This document shows positions 17,932 through 25,663 of a stretch of DNA of 64,000 nt, piece by piece. The stretch is from Rhodoferax sp. (GTDB taxonomy: Bacteria > Pseudomonadota > Gammaproteobacteria > Burkholderiales > Burkholderiaceae_C). Position numbers and translations under genes: made by a program. Below the pieces are notes generated by a model. That model worked only from the letters and a program-made list of their open reading frames with translations, searched no databases and was not told the DNA's origin. The stretch's first letter is position 1; the number at the start of each line of letters is the position of its first letter. Where the stretch lies: NCBI RefSeq assembly GCF_028688795.1, contig NZ_JAQTXM010000008.1, forward strand, positions 62,001 through 126,000, written 5' to 3'.

Positions 17932-18432
17932 ACTTTTAGCGCTCCAGGACTGCCCCGAATAACAGCTGCCAACGCGTTTGCGGAAATCACGCGGCAATTC
18001 AGCGGCAGGGTCAGCGAACAAGCCCAAACGGGAGGCCCTGGCGTGACTTTCTTGCGCGGCATATGGCCCCAGACTTCTGCGCCACCGGTTCGACCAGGCT
18101 TGGCCCGACTGCACCATGAGCGCAGCCACATCCTTTTCACCAACCCAAATCCGCGCCAACCCGCGGCCATAGTCGTCCTGATATTTCACCGTCACCAACA
18201 CAGTTTTGTCTGCCACCAACCGACTTAGCGCATGGCGCGATGTTTCACCACCGGCCTGACAGATTTCAGGAGCATCCAGCCCTTGCAGGCGCAGCTTGCG
18301 TGGTGCACGCCCATCGGCCGGTTTCACCCACAAAGTGTCCCCATCGGACACACGGGTTACCTGCCCCGAATACGTCTCAGCCATGCCCCAGCACGGCAAA
18401 AAAAGAAAGACCCAAGCCGCATAACGCCACAT
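17920..18432 (-). CDS. Secreted thermonuclease family protein
   Basis: Staphylococcal-nuclease-fold protein of about 170 aa with a signal peptide (MWRYAAWVFLFLPCWGMA). Domain marks are VTRVSDGDTLWVKPADG, KLRLQGLDAPEI, KYQDDYGRGLARIWVG and the late helix ARASRLGLFADP. The catalytic-type residues Arg (RLQG), Asp/Glu (DAPE) and Arg (GRGLAR) are visible. Likely a periplasmic or extracellular Ca2+-dependent nuclease. A GTG at 18441 gives three more residues, but the ATG at 18432 has a GAGGTG ribosome-binding site. Confidence 0.88.
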   Translation of the reverse strand: MWRYAAWVFLFLPCWGMAETYSGQVTRVSDGDTLWVKPADGRAPRKLRLQGLDAPEICQAGGETSRHALSRLVADKTVLVTVKYQDDYGRGLARIWVGEKDVAALMVQSGQAWSNRWRRSLGPYAAQESHARASRLGLFADPAAELPRDFRKRVGSCYSGQSWSAKSSSR

Positions 18433-18545
18433 GCTAGACACCTCAAAAATCGAGTCCTTTGGCCACCATCCAAACGACGACTGACAGCTTCAAACGCTCA
18501 CAAAACAAAGCACATTCACGCCTTGTTTGAAGTATCAGCGCAAAG

Positions 18546-19379
18546 ATGAACCTGTTAGACTTTAAAGCTCCAATACCTGAATCTTTGGTGACTTTATTGT
18601 CTTCATCCTCCATGATTGACCCACATAAATTGCGCTTGAACGATGCGCGCGCGCTGCTGGAGCATGGGACCTATGCACTGCCAGAATTCGGGTCTGATCC
18701 TCACGCTTACGTCCAAGCGGTGATTGACCGGCTGTGTGAGCTTTCCCAGAAAGACCCACTGACAGGTTTGGCCAATCGACGTTATTTCCAGAACGTGCTC
18801 TCCCGTGAAATAGAAGTGGTGGCCCGCTCGGGTGAACCGGCTTTGTTGCTCATGCTTGACATTGACCACTTCAAGCATGTCAACGACACCTATGGCCATC
18901 CAACTGGGGACGTGGTGCTGCAGGCCGTTGCCAAAACCCTCGCCAAATGTATTCGCTCCATGGACACCGTGGCGCGCTTTGGCGGCGAAGAATTTGTCAT
19001 CATCCTGCCCAGTTGCCAGGGCCACTACGGCCATCAGGTCGCCGAGCGTATTCGGGAATCCGTGAGTGCCTTGCGCGTTAGCTTGCCAACAGGCATCAGC
19101 GTCCGGGTCACCCTCAGCATTGGCGGCGCCTACGCACCACGCTGGGTGCGATCCACCCCTGAATTGTGGGTAGATCGTGCTGATCTTGAGCTGTACCGTG
19201 CCAAATCCGAGGGCCGCAACCGGGTGTGCATTGAGCCGCAGCCCGTGCTGTCAGTCAGCGCAGAGGAAAAAAGTTTGTTATTTGGTCCGCTTTCTCTGGG
19301 TGATCCAGCCTGGATTGAGAGTTTGGCGAATGAAAATTCTGTCGGTTCATCGGGCAGTGCAATGAATAGGGTGAACTGA
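18546..19379 (+). CDS. GGDEF-domain diguanylate cyclase
   Basis: 277-aa protein with a short non-conserved N-terminal region (about residues 1-75) and a GGDEF domain (about 75-225). The domain start is DPLTGLANRRYF, the metal-binding Asp lies in LMLDIDHFKHVNDTYGHPTGD, and the active-site loop is RFGGEEFVIILP, an intact GGEEF. It should make cyclic di-GMP from two GTP. I see no RxxD inhibitory site five residues upstream of GGEEF (the sequence there is SMDTVARF). No membrane segment or recognised sensor is visible. It is separated by one base from the FlhG-like ATPase gene, so they are translationally linked. Confidence 0.92.
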   Translation: MNLLDFKAPIPESLVTLLSSSSMIDPHKLRLNDARALLEHGTYALPEFGSDPHAYVQAVIDRLCELSQKDPLTGLANRRYFQNVLSREIEVVARSGEPALLLMLDIDHFKHVNDTYGHPTGDVVLQAVAKTLAKCIRSMDTVARFGGEEFVIILPSCQGHYGHQVAERIRESVSALRVSLPTGISVRVTLSIGGAYAPRWVRSTPELWVDRADLELYRAKSEGRNRVCIEPQPVLSVSAEEKSLLFGPLSLGDPAWIESLANENSVGSSGSAMNRVN

Positions 19380-19380
19380 A

Positions 19381-20214
19381 ATGAGCGACGTATTGAACCC
19401 CTCCGTGCCTGAAAGCATTTCCGCCAGGGTACCTTTGAAACCGCTTGGCAAAGTGCTGGCGGTTACCAGCGGCAAAGGGGGCGTGGGTAAGACATTTGTG
19501 TCGGCTAATCTGGCGGCGGCTTTGGCCAAACGTGGACAAAAAGTACTGGTACTTGATGCCGATCTGGGCCTGGCCAACCTCGATGTGGTGTTAAACCTGT
19601 ATCCAAAAATCACACTGCATGATGTGTTCACGGGAAAAGCCAAACTCGAGGAAGCCATTGTGCGTGCGCCAGGCGGTTTTTCGGTGCTACTGGCGGGTTC
19701 GGGCATGGTGGAATATTCACGCCTGACACCCAATGTGCGCGAAGATTTTCTGCGCATCATGTCCGGTCTGCTGCCGCATTACGACATTGTGTTGCTCGAC
19801 ACCGGTGCAGGCATCTCGGATGTGGTGCTGTTTGCCGTGTCACTGGCCTCTGAAGTGCTGGTGGTCGCCACCCCAGAGCCCACCTCGCTGACAGACGCCT
19901 ACGCAACCATCAAGGTACTGGTAGGCGAGCAAAAACGCAGAATCATTCGCATGGTGATCAACCAGACGGCACGCATGGGAGATGGCCGAGCCATCACCTC
20001 CCAGTTGCAGCAGGTGCTTGACCGCTTTGTGGTGGCCAAGCCTGGTGAAAACGTGCGACTGGTTCACATGGGCGACATTCCGGCTGATCCGTCGGTGCGC
20101 CAGGCGGTCATGAAGCGCCAGTTGCTGGTTCAATCCTTGCCCGGCTGTCCTGCAGCGCTGGCCATCGGACAATTGGCAGCCAAGCTTGAAGAAACCCTGA
20201 TCGCCAGACCTTAA
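19381..20214 (+). CDS. MinD/ParA-family ATPase, FlhG-like
   Basis: 277-aa P-loop ATPase. The deviant Walker A is SGKGGVGKTFVSANLA (about residue 31), followed by LVLDADLGLANLDVVLNL and the LLDTGAGISDVVLFAVS Walker B region. The spacing and the DADLGLANLDV motif match the FlhG/FleN/YlxH flagellar-number group more than MinD. A DQAGF-type N-terminal FlhF-activator motif is not evident, and there are no flagellar genes in the window. Pairing with a diguanylate cyclase suggests a role in polar placement or motility switching, but that is inference. Confidence 0.85.
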   Translation: MSDVLNPSVPESISARVPLKPLGKVLAVTSGKGGVGKTFVSANLAAALAKRGQKVLVLDADLGLANLDVVLNLYPKITLHDVFTGKAKLEEAIVRAPGGFSVLLAGSGMVEYSRLTPNVREDFLRIMSGLLPHYDIVLLDTGAGISDVVLFAVSLASEVLVVATPEPTSLTDAYATIKVLVGEQKRRIIRMVINQTARMGDGRAITSQLQQVLDRFVVAKPGENVRLVHMGDIPADPSVRQAVMKRQLLVQSLPGCPAALAIGQLAAKLEETLIARP

Positions 20215-20228
20215 GAGGCCTGGTGGAT

Positions 20229-21140
20229 TCAGGCGGTGACGATCCAGCCTTCCAGCGCATCCATGTCAGGCGGCAAGCCGTAGCGCATGTCACCAGCAAG
20301 GTAACGGGTTTGCGCCCAGGCCGCCTGCATCAGACACAGCACCGCATCGAGTGCATCGCCACGCGCATCATCAACCAGCGCATCGCGCTGGGCATGTGAG
20401 AGCTTCAAACGCAAGTCCAAACGCGTGCGCCCCTGCTCCAGCGCCGTAATCAGGTCTTTGCGCGCAATCAGACGCTCTGGCGTTTGCAGCGCCTTGTCAT
20501 CGCTTTTATAGCTGCGCTGCCCCAGAACTTCACGTGCCAACAGCCCAGGATAACCTTCCAGGGCTACCTTCAAAGGCGGGTCTGCTTCCCCCTCCTGAAT
20601 GCCGGAATAAACATGCAGGCCAGGTAGCGTAGCCCCTGCGCGCATTAACAACGGCACACCGGCATGAAGCATGAACGCCACGGGCGGGTTCACCCATTTC
20701 ATACTCGAACTCGACCCTGCCGGGCGATCCGTGGCACGGTGTGCAAACTTCCCCCCCACCGGGCGCGCGTTGCAAAAAGCTGAAAAAACGCTGCGGATTT
20801 GATCCCGGCTCAGCGCGCTGTAGTGCGCTATGCAGGCAGCCCAGTCTGTTGGCCAACCCAAGGACTGAACCAGTTCGCGCGGCAATCCAAACGGCAGGTC
20901 AAAGGCCCCAACCCAGGTACGTGGCTGCTCCAGCCAACTCCCAAATGCCGCAAGCGATGCAAAACTCTCCAGCTTCAACAATTGAATTCGCCCGTCTCGC
21001 AACATGCCAAGAGCCAGCACAATGGTTTTCCTGGCGTTGGGTGCACTCGAGAAGTCGCACCCCAACAGCAGTGCGCCATCTGCCAGGCCGTCACCTGGCT
21101 TTCCTGGGTGACTGGTCACAGACGAGGCGCGTGCGTGCAA
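20229..21140 (-). CDS. DUF429 family protein
   Basis: 303-aa protein of the DUF429 family (RNase H-like fold suspected). Visible family marks are LLGCDFSSAPNARKT near the N-terminus, FDLPFGLPRELVQSL, a VFSAFCNARPVGGKFAHRAT stretch, and the Asp-rich DDARGDALDAVLCLMQAAW near the C-terminus. Function unknown. The only in-frame start before the domain is a TTG (21140) or GTG a few codons later, so the exact N-terminus is uncertain. The TTG follows the BLUF stop codon by 2 bases, so a folE-BLUF-DUF429 operon is likely. Confidence 0.75.
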   Translation of the reverse strand: MHARASSVTSHPGKPGDGLADGALLLGCDFSSAPNARKTIVLALGMLRDGRIQLLKLESFASLAAFGSWLEQPRTWVGAFDLPFGLPRELVQSLGWPTDWAACIAHYSALSRDQIRSVFSAFCNARPVGGKFAHRATDRPAGSSSSMKWVNPPVAFMLHAGVPLLMRAGATLPGLHVYSGIQEGEADPPLKVALEGYPGLLAREVLGQRSYKSDDKALQTPERLIARKDLITALEQGRTRLDLRLKLSHAQRDALVDDARGDALDAVLCLMQAAWAQTRYLAGDMRYGLPPDMDALEGWIVTA

Positions 21141-21142
21141 CC

Positions 21143-21565
21143 TCAGGACCGGCCGATGATGGACGCAGTCGCCATCAGTTCTTCAAGCAAGGCCAGCGAC
21201 ACCTTCCCCGACACTGAGTACGGATCAAGCTCAGGTTTTTCTGCATATTTGAGCAAAATGGACGCATTGATGCGGGTCATGTTGACCTCACCCATGGTCC
21301 AGCCGGCAAAGCGACGCTCTGAGATCTCATCGTATTGCAGCAATACCACGTCTTTGTGGCGCGCATCCCGCTGGATATGGCCATAAAGCTCACTGATCGC
21401 CATGCGCCCACCCTCAATGGCCTGCAAAAAAATACCGCCGCCGTAACACAACACACCCGTCACACCCGTGGCTGGATTGTGGTCACGAGACTGATGCAAG
21501 ATCGATTCAATGGCTTCAGGACGCGTGTCCACCGCTCGGCTGGCATAAAGTAAACGAACCAACAT
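21143..21565 (-). CDS. BLUF-domain blue-light photoreceptor
   Basis: 140-aa protein consisting of a BLUF flavin domain (about 1-95) and a short helical C-terminal extension without an output domain. The photochemical residues are visible: Tyr7 in LLYASRA, Asn30 in RDHNPATGVTG, Gln48 in FLQAIEG, and Trp89 and Met91 in FAGWTMGE. It should bind FAD and signal through a partner protein. The upstream frame is open to 21694, inside folE, but the ATG at 21565 begins the BLUF fold and has AAAGGC upstream. It lies 2 bases after the folE stop; cotranscription with folE is unusual and may be incidental. Confidence 0.92.
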   Translation of the reverse strand: MLVRLLYASRAVDTRPEAIESILHQSRDHNPATGVTGVLCYGGGIFLQAIEGGRMAISELYGHIQRDARHKDVVLLQYDEISERRFAGWTMGEVNMTRINASILLKYAEKPELDPYSVSGKVSLALLEELMATASIIGRS

Positions 21566-21567
21566 GG

Positions 21568-22269
21568 TTAGCCTTTCTTGGGAATAAGTGACAAAAATTC
21601 GCGACGTAAATTGGCATCCTTCAGGAAGCTGCCGCGCATCACTGAATTGATCATCTTGCTGTCGACATCTTTCACACCACGCCAACTCATGCAAAAGTGA
21701 CTGGCCTCCATGACGATGGCCAGACCATCAGGCTGGGTCTTTTGTTGGATCAGATCAGCCAGTTGGACCACCGCCTCCTCTTGAATTTGCGGACGCCCCA
21801 TCACCCACTCGGCCAGCCGAGCGTACTTCGACAAGCCGATCACATTGGTGTGCTCATTGGGCAATACGCCAATCCACAACTTGCCCATGATGGGACAAAA
21901 GTGGTGGCTACACGCGCTACGTACGGTGATGGGGCCAACGATCATCAGTTCATTAAGATGCTCTGCATTCGGGAACTCTGTGATCGCTGGGGCAGTGACA
22001 TAACGCCCCTGAAAGACTTCCTTGAGGTACATCTTGGCAACGCGGCGCGCTGTGTTGTCAGTGTTGTGGTCATGCTCAAAGTCAATAACCAAGCTGCTCA
22101 ACACGCCTTTCATTTTCTCTTCGACTTCATCAAGCAGCAACTCAAGTTCACCAGGTTGAATGAAATCTGCAATGTTGTCATTGGCATGAAACCGCTTGCG
22201 TGCGGCCTGGACCCGCTCCCGGATTTTGACCGATACCGGGACGCCTTCATCTTGTTCAACTGGGTTCAT
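21568..22269 (-). CDS. folE: GTP cyclohydrolase I
   Basis: Converts GTP to 7,8-dihydroneopterin triphosphate, the first step of folate synthesis. Zinc ligands are visible in RSACSHHFCPIMGKLWIG (Cys, His) and in EASHFCMSWRG (second Cys). The substrate site VIGLSKYARLAEWVMGRPQIQE is intact. The reading frame begins at a TTG (22299), but ATG 22269 (MNPVEQDEGVPVSV) is more likely and gives 233 aa. nudB, acting on the FolE product, is two genes upstream on the same strand beyond clsB and the EEP nuclease, so folate genes are loosely clustered here. A GTATCA/TGATAC inverted repeat lies upstream (22300-22317). Confidence 0.95.
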   Translation of the reverse strand: MNPVEQDEGVPVSVKIRERVQAARKRFHANDNIADFIQPGELELLLDEVEEKMKGVLSSLVIDFEHDHNTDNTARRVAKMYLKEVFQGRYVTAPAITEFPNAEHLNELMIVGPITVRSACSHHFCPIMGKLWIGVLPNEHTNVIGLSKYARLAEWVMGRPQIQEEAVVQLADLIQQKTQPDGLAIVMEASHFCMSWRGVKDVDSKMINSVMRGSFLKDANLRREFLSLIPKKG

Positions 22270-22299
22270 GGTGGGGATGTAAAAATGATTGAAGAACAA

Positions 22300-22317
22300 T
22301 CGTATCAGTGTTTTGAT
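22300..22317. promoter_or_regulatory. Inverted repeat upstream of folE
   Basis: GTATCA-GTGTTT-TGATAC is a perfect 6+6 inverted repeat about 30 bases before the folE ATG. It could be an operator or a small hairpin; no known regulator is matched. Confidence 0.3.
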
Positions 22318-22326
22318 ACTAAGGTT

Positions 22327-22378
22327 ATTAGGTCATAGCCCTTATGTTTACTGGGCTATTAACTATTGATTTAATAGC
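22327..22378. repeat. Dispersed repeat copy 3 (folE-clsB spacer)
   Basis: Contains GGTCATAGCCCTTATG and GCTATTGATTTAATAGC-like arms (CTATTGATTTAATAGC at 22363-22378). It fills most of the spacer between the clsB stop and folE. TAGCCC/GGGCTA within it can form a hairpin. Confidence 0.5.
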
Positions 22379-23576
22379 GCTTACCTATCAGAAACAAAAG
22401 TGTCCGCATCACAAGGTAGGCCGTTGCGTCAAACATGCGCTGACGCAGGCTACGCATGGCATGTTCACTGGCGTCCACCAGGCGCGCATCAACGCTGATG
22501 GCGTGCTCCAAACGCTGCTGCAATTCTTTCGCAAACGGTGCATCTTGCACCACCACATTGGCCTCGCGAGCAAGCAACAAACTCAAGGGGTCAATGTTGG
22601 ATGAACCCACGGTGGCCCAGCTCCCGTCCACAACAGCGACTTTGGCGTGCAAAAAACTCGGCACGTATTCGTAAATTTCAATGCCTGCGGCCAGTAACGG
22701 TGCATACAACGCGTTGGCCGCGTGGTATTGCATGAAATACTCGTAGCGCCCTTGCAGCAGCAAACGCACCCGCACACCACGTTTGGCCGCATGAATGAGA
22801 CTTTGACGAATTTTTCGGCCTGGCAAGAAGTAGGCATTGGCGACAATGATGTCTCGCCGCGCCTCACCCAAGGCCTGCCGGTAGGCACGTTCGATGGCGC
22901 TGCGAAAACGCAGGTTGTCCCGCAACACGAGTTCAGCCATTGCGCCCCCGGCGGCCCCAGCAACTGGCATGGCTTGGCGCTTTGCCTCAACAGCACGCTG
23001 CAGATCATGCCAGGCGCCCACCCAGTCCACCTGCTTGGCACGCTGAGCCGCCCGCATGCGCCACCAAAACTGACTCATAGCCAGGTGCGTGGACTGCACC
23101 AATGGGCCAGTCACACTCACCATAAAATCAAAACGCGGTGCAGCCAGTGCGCCATAGTTTGGGTCAAACCAGTCATCCAGCACATTGATGCCGCCACAGA
23201 AAGCCACCTGGCCATCGACCACGCAGAGCTTGCGATGCAAGCGTCGCCAGCGACTGGGCACCAGCAAACCCAAACGCCCCAGCGGTTTGAACACGCGCCA
23301 CTGCACACCCGCCGCAGCGAATCGCTGCGGCCACGGCGCAGGCAATTCAGCTGTGCCAATACCGTCCACAGCAACATACACCGCCACCCCACGCATCGCG
23401 GCACGCTCCAAAGCCAGCGCAACTTGCTCACCGCTGCCCTGCGGGTTGAAAATGTAGGTTTCCAGCCGAACCTCATGCAAGCTGGCATCCAGCGCCGCCA
23501 CCAAGGATGTAAAAAAGGCCTCAGATCCTTGCAGCAGCTGCAACTGATGACCGCTTTGGCGCTGTGACTTCACCAA
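22371..23576 (-). CDS. clsB: Cardiolipin synthase B, phospholipase D family
   Basis: 401-aa enzyme of the phospholipase D superfamily making cardiolipin at the inner membrane. Both HKD motifs are present: HRKLCVVDGQVAFCGGINV (about residue 115) and HAKVAVVDGSWATVGSSNID (about residue 305). It follows the endonuclease/exonuclease/phosphatase gene by 4 bases, the same pairing as ybhP-clsB(ybhO) in E. coli. The start is a TTG (23576) or the adjacent GTG (23573); neither has a clear ribosome-binding site, so translation may be coupled to the upstream gene. The C-terminal residues overlap a dispersed repeat. Confidence 0.93.
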   Translation of the reverse strand: MVKSQRQSGHQLQLLQGSEAFFTSLVAALDASLHEVRLETYIFNPQGSGEQVALALERAAMRGVAVYVAVDGIGTAELPAPWPQRFAAAGVQWRVFKPLGRLGLLVPSRWRRLHRKLCVVDGQVAFCGGINVLDDWFDPNYGALAAPRFDFMVSVTGPLVQSTHLAMSQFWWRMRAAQRAKQVDWVGAWHDLQRAVEAKRQAMPVAGAAGGAMAELVLRDNLRFRSAIERAYRQALGEARRDIIVANAYFLPGRKIRQSLIHAAKRGVRVRLLLQGRYEYFMQYHAANALYAPLLAAGIEIYEYVPSFLHAKVAVVDGSWATVGSSNIDPLSLLLAREANVVVQDAPFAKELQQRLEHAISVDARLVDASEHAMRSLRQRMFDATAYLVMRTLLFLIGKRY

Positions 23577-23580
23577 GCGC

Positions 23581-24312
23581 TCAATCCGTCAAGGCAAATT
23601 CAGCAATCAGTGGCAAATGGTCTGACATGCGCCCCCAAATGCGTCCGCGCGGCACAGTCAGGCCCATGGGTTTCAGGCCGCGGGCAAACACATAATCAAG
23701 CTGCGCCAGGGGCAAGCGCGACGGGAATGTTGCGTGCGGCACGCCCCAAGTGTGCAAATCCACCTGTGCCAGTGCATCTTGCACCAAGGTGCCCCAGTCA
23801 TTGAAGTCACCGGCCACCAACAAGGGGGCATCCGGTTCAATTTCACGTTGAATAAAGCGCTGCAGCTGGGCCACTTGCCGCGCCCGACTGGCCTTGACCA
23901 AGCCCAAATGCACCACCAGCACATGCATCACACGCCCATGCACATTGAGCGTGACATGCAAAAAGCCGCGCTGCTCCAAACGGTGGTCAGACATGTCCTC
24001 ATGTTGGTGCGTCAGGACCGGCCAGCGCGACAGCAGGGCATTGCCATGCTCACCATGGCGCGTGATGGCGTTGGTTCGGTACACCGCCTCATAGCCTTGG
24101 GGCGTCAGAAAATCGGCCTGCGTCTGCTCTGGCCACAAGGCGAAACGTTTGGCCTCAAGGCGGTTGTGTTGACGCACCTCTTGCAGGCACACCACATCGG
24201 CATCCAGCGACTCGACGGCCAGCGCCAGATTGTGAATCTCCAACCGACGCATCGGTCCCAGGCCCTGCACGCCTTTGTGAATGTTGTAGGTTGCGACCCG
24301 GACGATGTTCAA
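23581..24312 (-). CDS. Endonuclease/exonuclease/phosphatase family protein (YbhP-like)
   Basis: 243-aa metal-dependent phosphodiesterase fold. Family marks are VATYNIHKGVQGLG at the start, DVVCLQEVRQHNR (catalytic Glu), LVAGDFNDWG and the final RGRIWGRMSDHLPLIAEFAL with the catalytic Asp-His pair. It belongs to the YbhP group, always next to ClsB, so a role in membrane phospholipid turnover is likely, though the substrate is not established. It starts with TTG overlapping the nudB stop (TTGA), indicating translational coupling. Confidence 0.88.
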   Translation of the reverse strand: MNIVRVATYNIHKGVQGLGPMRRLEIHNLALAVESLDADVVCLQEVRQHNRLEAKRFALWPEQTQADFLTPQGYEAVYRTNAITRHGEHGNALLSRWPVLTHQHEDMSDHRLEQRGFLHVTLNVHGRVMHVLVVHLGLVKASRARQVAQLQRFIQREIEPDAPLLVAGDFNDWGTLVQDALAQVDLHTWGVPHATFPSRLPLAQLDYVFARGLKPMGLTVPRGRIWGRMSDHLPLIAEFALTD

Positions 24313-24797
24313 GTTTCACCTCTTGATTTTGCAAACCTTGGCAACAGCAAACACGCCTCGGCATTCGATGGAGAAAAACACAGCTGCGCCGCTTGCTGGT
24401 AGGGCAACCATTGGCAGTCCGTGTGCTCGCGCGGACTGAGTTTGATAGGTATGCCCTGCGCCACCTGCAAGCCAAACAGGTGCTCGGTGTTGTGCGTCAC
24501 ACCTGGTGCATAACGGTGCCGCCACCGTGGATAAATCTCATAAATATTTTCAAGCTGCCAATCCTGCAAGTTATCCGCCAAGGGGGCGCCCAACCTGCAA
24601 TCAATACCCGTTTCCTCAAACACTTCGCGCCGCGCCGTCTGCTCAAATGTTTCTTGCAGGTCATCTTTGCTGCCCGTCACCGACTGCCAAAAATCGTCAA
24701 CATCGGCCCGCTTGATCAGCAGCACCTCCAGCGCGGGGGTATAGATGACGACCAGCACCGACTGCGGAATTTTGAAGTTCACAGGCGTGTCAAACAC
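24309..24797 (-). CDS. nudB: Dihydroneopterin triphosphate diphosphatase
   Basis: Nudix hydrolase of 162 aa removing pyrophosphate from dihydroneopterin triphosphate, the step after FolE in folate synthesis. The Nudix box is GSKDDLQETFEQTARREVFEETGID, about residues 43-67, with the Arg-Glu-x2-Glu-Glu core intact. Its N-terminus NFKIPQSVLVVIYTPALEVLLIKR matches NudB. The start used is GTG at 24797, which lies inside the last codons of the toxin gene ccdB (8-base overlap). In related genomes nudB usually follows aspS directly; here an accessory island separates them. Confidence 0.93.
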   Translation of the reverse strand: MFDTPVNFKIPQSVLVVIYTPALEVLLIKRADVDDFWQSVTGSKDDLQETFEQTARREVFEETGIDCRLGAPLADNLQDWQLENIYEIYPRWRHRYAPGVTHNTEHLFGLQVAQGIPIKLSPREHTDCQWLPYQQAAQLCFSPSNAEACLLLPRFAKSRGET

Positions 24798-25107
24798 CAG
24801 AAATCACGGCATCAAGGGCAGAGGCGATTTCGCTGGCCCGTGAATGCAAGTTTGTGACGGGGTTTTTGAGCAAACTGGCTGCAACGGGCGCAGCCAGATG
24901 CGGTTGGATCGTTAGCCGTTCTCCTTCGACACTGACAACGGGACATAAATTAACAGGCAAATGCGGCATCATCGAACCAACACGTGACAAAGGCAAAACC
25001 AATCGTGTCGCCAATTGATCCATCAAGGTACTTTGGACATCAACAACAAAAGGCACAAACTGGCGTGACTGGCGCAGTGGGTTGGTGTACACATCGTACT
25101 GAGCCAT
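24790..25107 (-). CDS. ccdB: CcdB-family toxin
   Basis: 105-aa protein resembling the CcdB gyrase poison: start MAQYDVYTNPLRQSRQFVPF, then VVDVQSTLMDQLATRLVLPL, LCPVVSVEG and the C-terminal LHSRASEIASALDAVISGV. In F-plasmid CcdB the last residues (Trp-Gly-Ile) matter for gyrase poisoning; here the end is Ser-Gly-Val, so activity may differ. The ATG at 25107 overlaps the antitoxin stop (TGATG), a typical toxin-antitoxin coupling. Its own 3' end overlaps nudB by 8 bases, so toxin transcription should continue into nudB. Confidence 0.88.
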   Translation of the reverse strand: MAQYDVYTNPLRQSRQFVPFVVDVQSTLMDQLATRLVLPLSRVGSMMPHLPVNLCPVVSVEGERLTIQPHLAAPVAASLLKNPVTNLHSRASEIASALDAVISGV

Positions 25108-25388
25108 CAGACATCTCCCGGCCAAGCCACCAATCCTTCACACCACAAACCATGAGAGTCATGGTGTGCATTTTGCGCTGAGATCCAATCCTTGTATTTC
25201 TCATCAAATGCACGCTTGCGGTCTTCAAAGCTGACAGGGGCTTTCGCTTGTTGAAGCGCTTGGAAACCATCAAACGACATGATCACGCTATCGAGTCGCC
25301 CGTCTTTTTCAATGAACACAGGCTCATCTTTAGCTTTGGCACAAAAATAACCAAATCGGTTTTTCGCCTCTGTGGCGGTAACTTGCAT
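25107..25388 (-). CDS. Antitoxin with Phd/YefM N-terminus and CcdA-like C-terminus
   Basis: 93-aa antitoxin. Residues about 1-45 (MQVTATEAKNRFGYFCAKAK, then EPVFIEKDGRLDSVIMSFDGF) are a Phd/YefM DNA-binding fold. Residues about 60-88 (KYKDWISAQNAHHDSHGLW, then CEGLVAW) look like the CcdA toxin-binding tail, which fits the CcdB toxin that follows. The expected ribbon-helix-helix N-terminus of CcdA is absent, so this reads as a domain swap. An AGAGGTG ribosome-binding site precedes the ATG. A tandem 9-bp repeat upstream (25409-25426) may be the operator for autoregulation. Confidence 0.85.
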   Translation of the reverse strand: MQVTATEAKNRFGYFCAKAKDEPVFIEKDGRLDSVIMSFDGFQALQQAKAPVSFEDRKRAFDEKYKDWISAQNAHHDSHGLWCEGLVAWPGDV

Positions 25389-25408
25389 CTGACACCTCTT
25401 GGGGTTAA

Positions 25409-25426
25409 TTTAGCCATTTTAGCCAT
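25409..25426 (-). promoter_or_regulatory. Tandem 9-bp repeat in the antitoxin promoter
   Basis: TTTAGCCAT occurs twice without a gap on the plus strand, reading ATGGCTAAA twice on the coding strand. A TAAAAT -10-like hexamer spans the junction. Its position just upstream of the antitoxin gene fits an autoregulatory operator. Confidence 0.35.
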
Positions 25427-25524
25427 TCGAGTCAGCATGCCAGCAACTACTCATCAGTAAAGAAGTCCGTATCAATGCGTTTGAGTTCGTAAGAGCGGCT
25501 TTGTCATGTGTATCCATTAACGAA

Positions 25525-25568
25525 AAAGAGCGCCTATCAGACTAGCAGTTCCAATAAGGAGTTGCTAA
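25525..25568. repeat. Left copy of 44-bp inverted repeat around the HEPN/MNT module
   Basis: Reads AAAGAGCGC, CTATCAGACTAGCAG, TTCCAATAAGGAGTTG, CTAA in order. The reverse complement of 26941-26984 aligns with it over the whole length with one gap and about seven mismatches. Within this copy TAGCAGTTCC and GGAGTTGCTA can pair as a 10-bp stem with two G-T wobbles. Confidence 0.7.
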
Positions 25569-25593
25569 CGGCTCTTTTGGCCTTGATTTAAAC

Positions 25594-25620
25594 CCTCTCT
25601 AAACAATCAGTTGAGAGAGG
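25594..25620 (-). terminator. Hairpin downstream of the HEPN gene
   Basis: CCTCTCT (25594-25600) and AGAGAGG (25614-25620) form a 7-bp stem, followed on the minus strand by GTTTAAAT. It may terminate the MNT-HEPN transcript; the T-tract is poor. Confidence 0.35.
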
Positions 25621-25663
25621 CTTATTACGTTGTTGCCCAAACCAAAACCCTGGCTGCCAATGC

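Noticed and set aside
20495-20515. Possible further dispersed-repeat copy in the DUF429 gene
   Set aside because: Only TTTATAGCTGC matches; the second half is absent.
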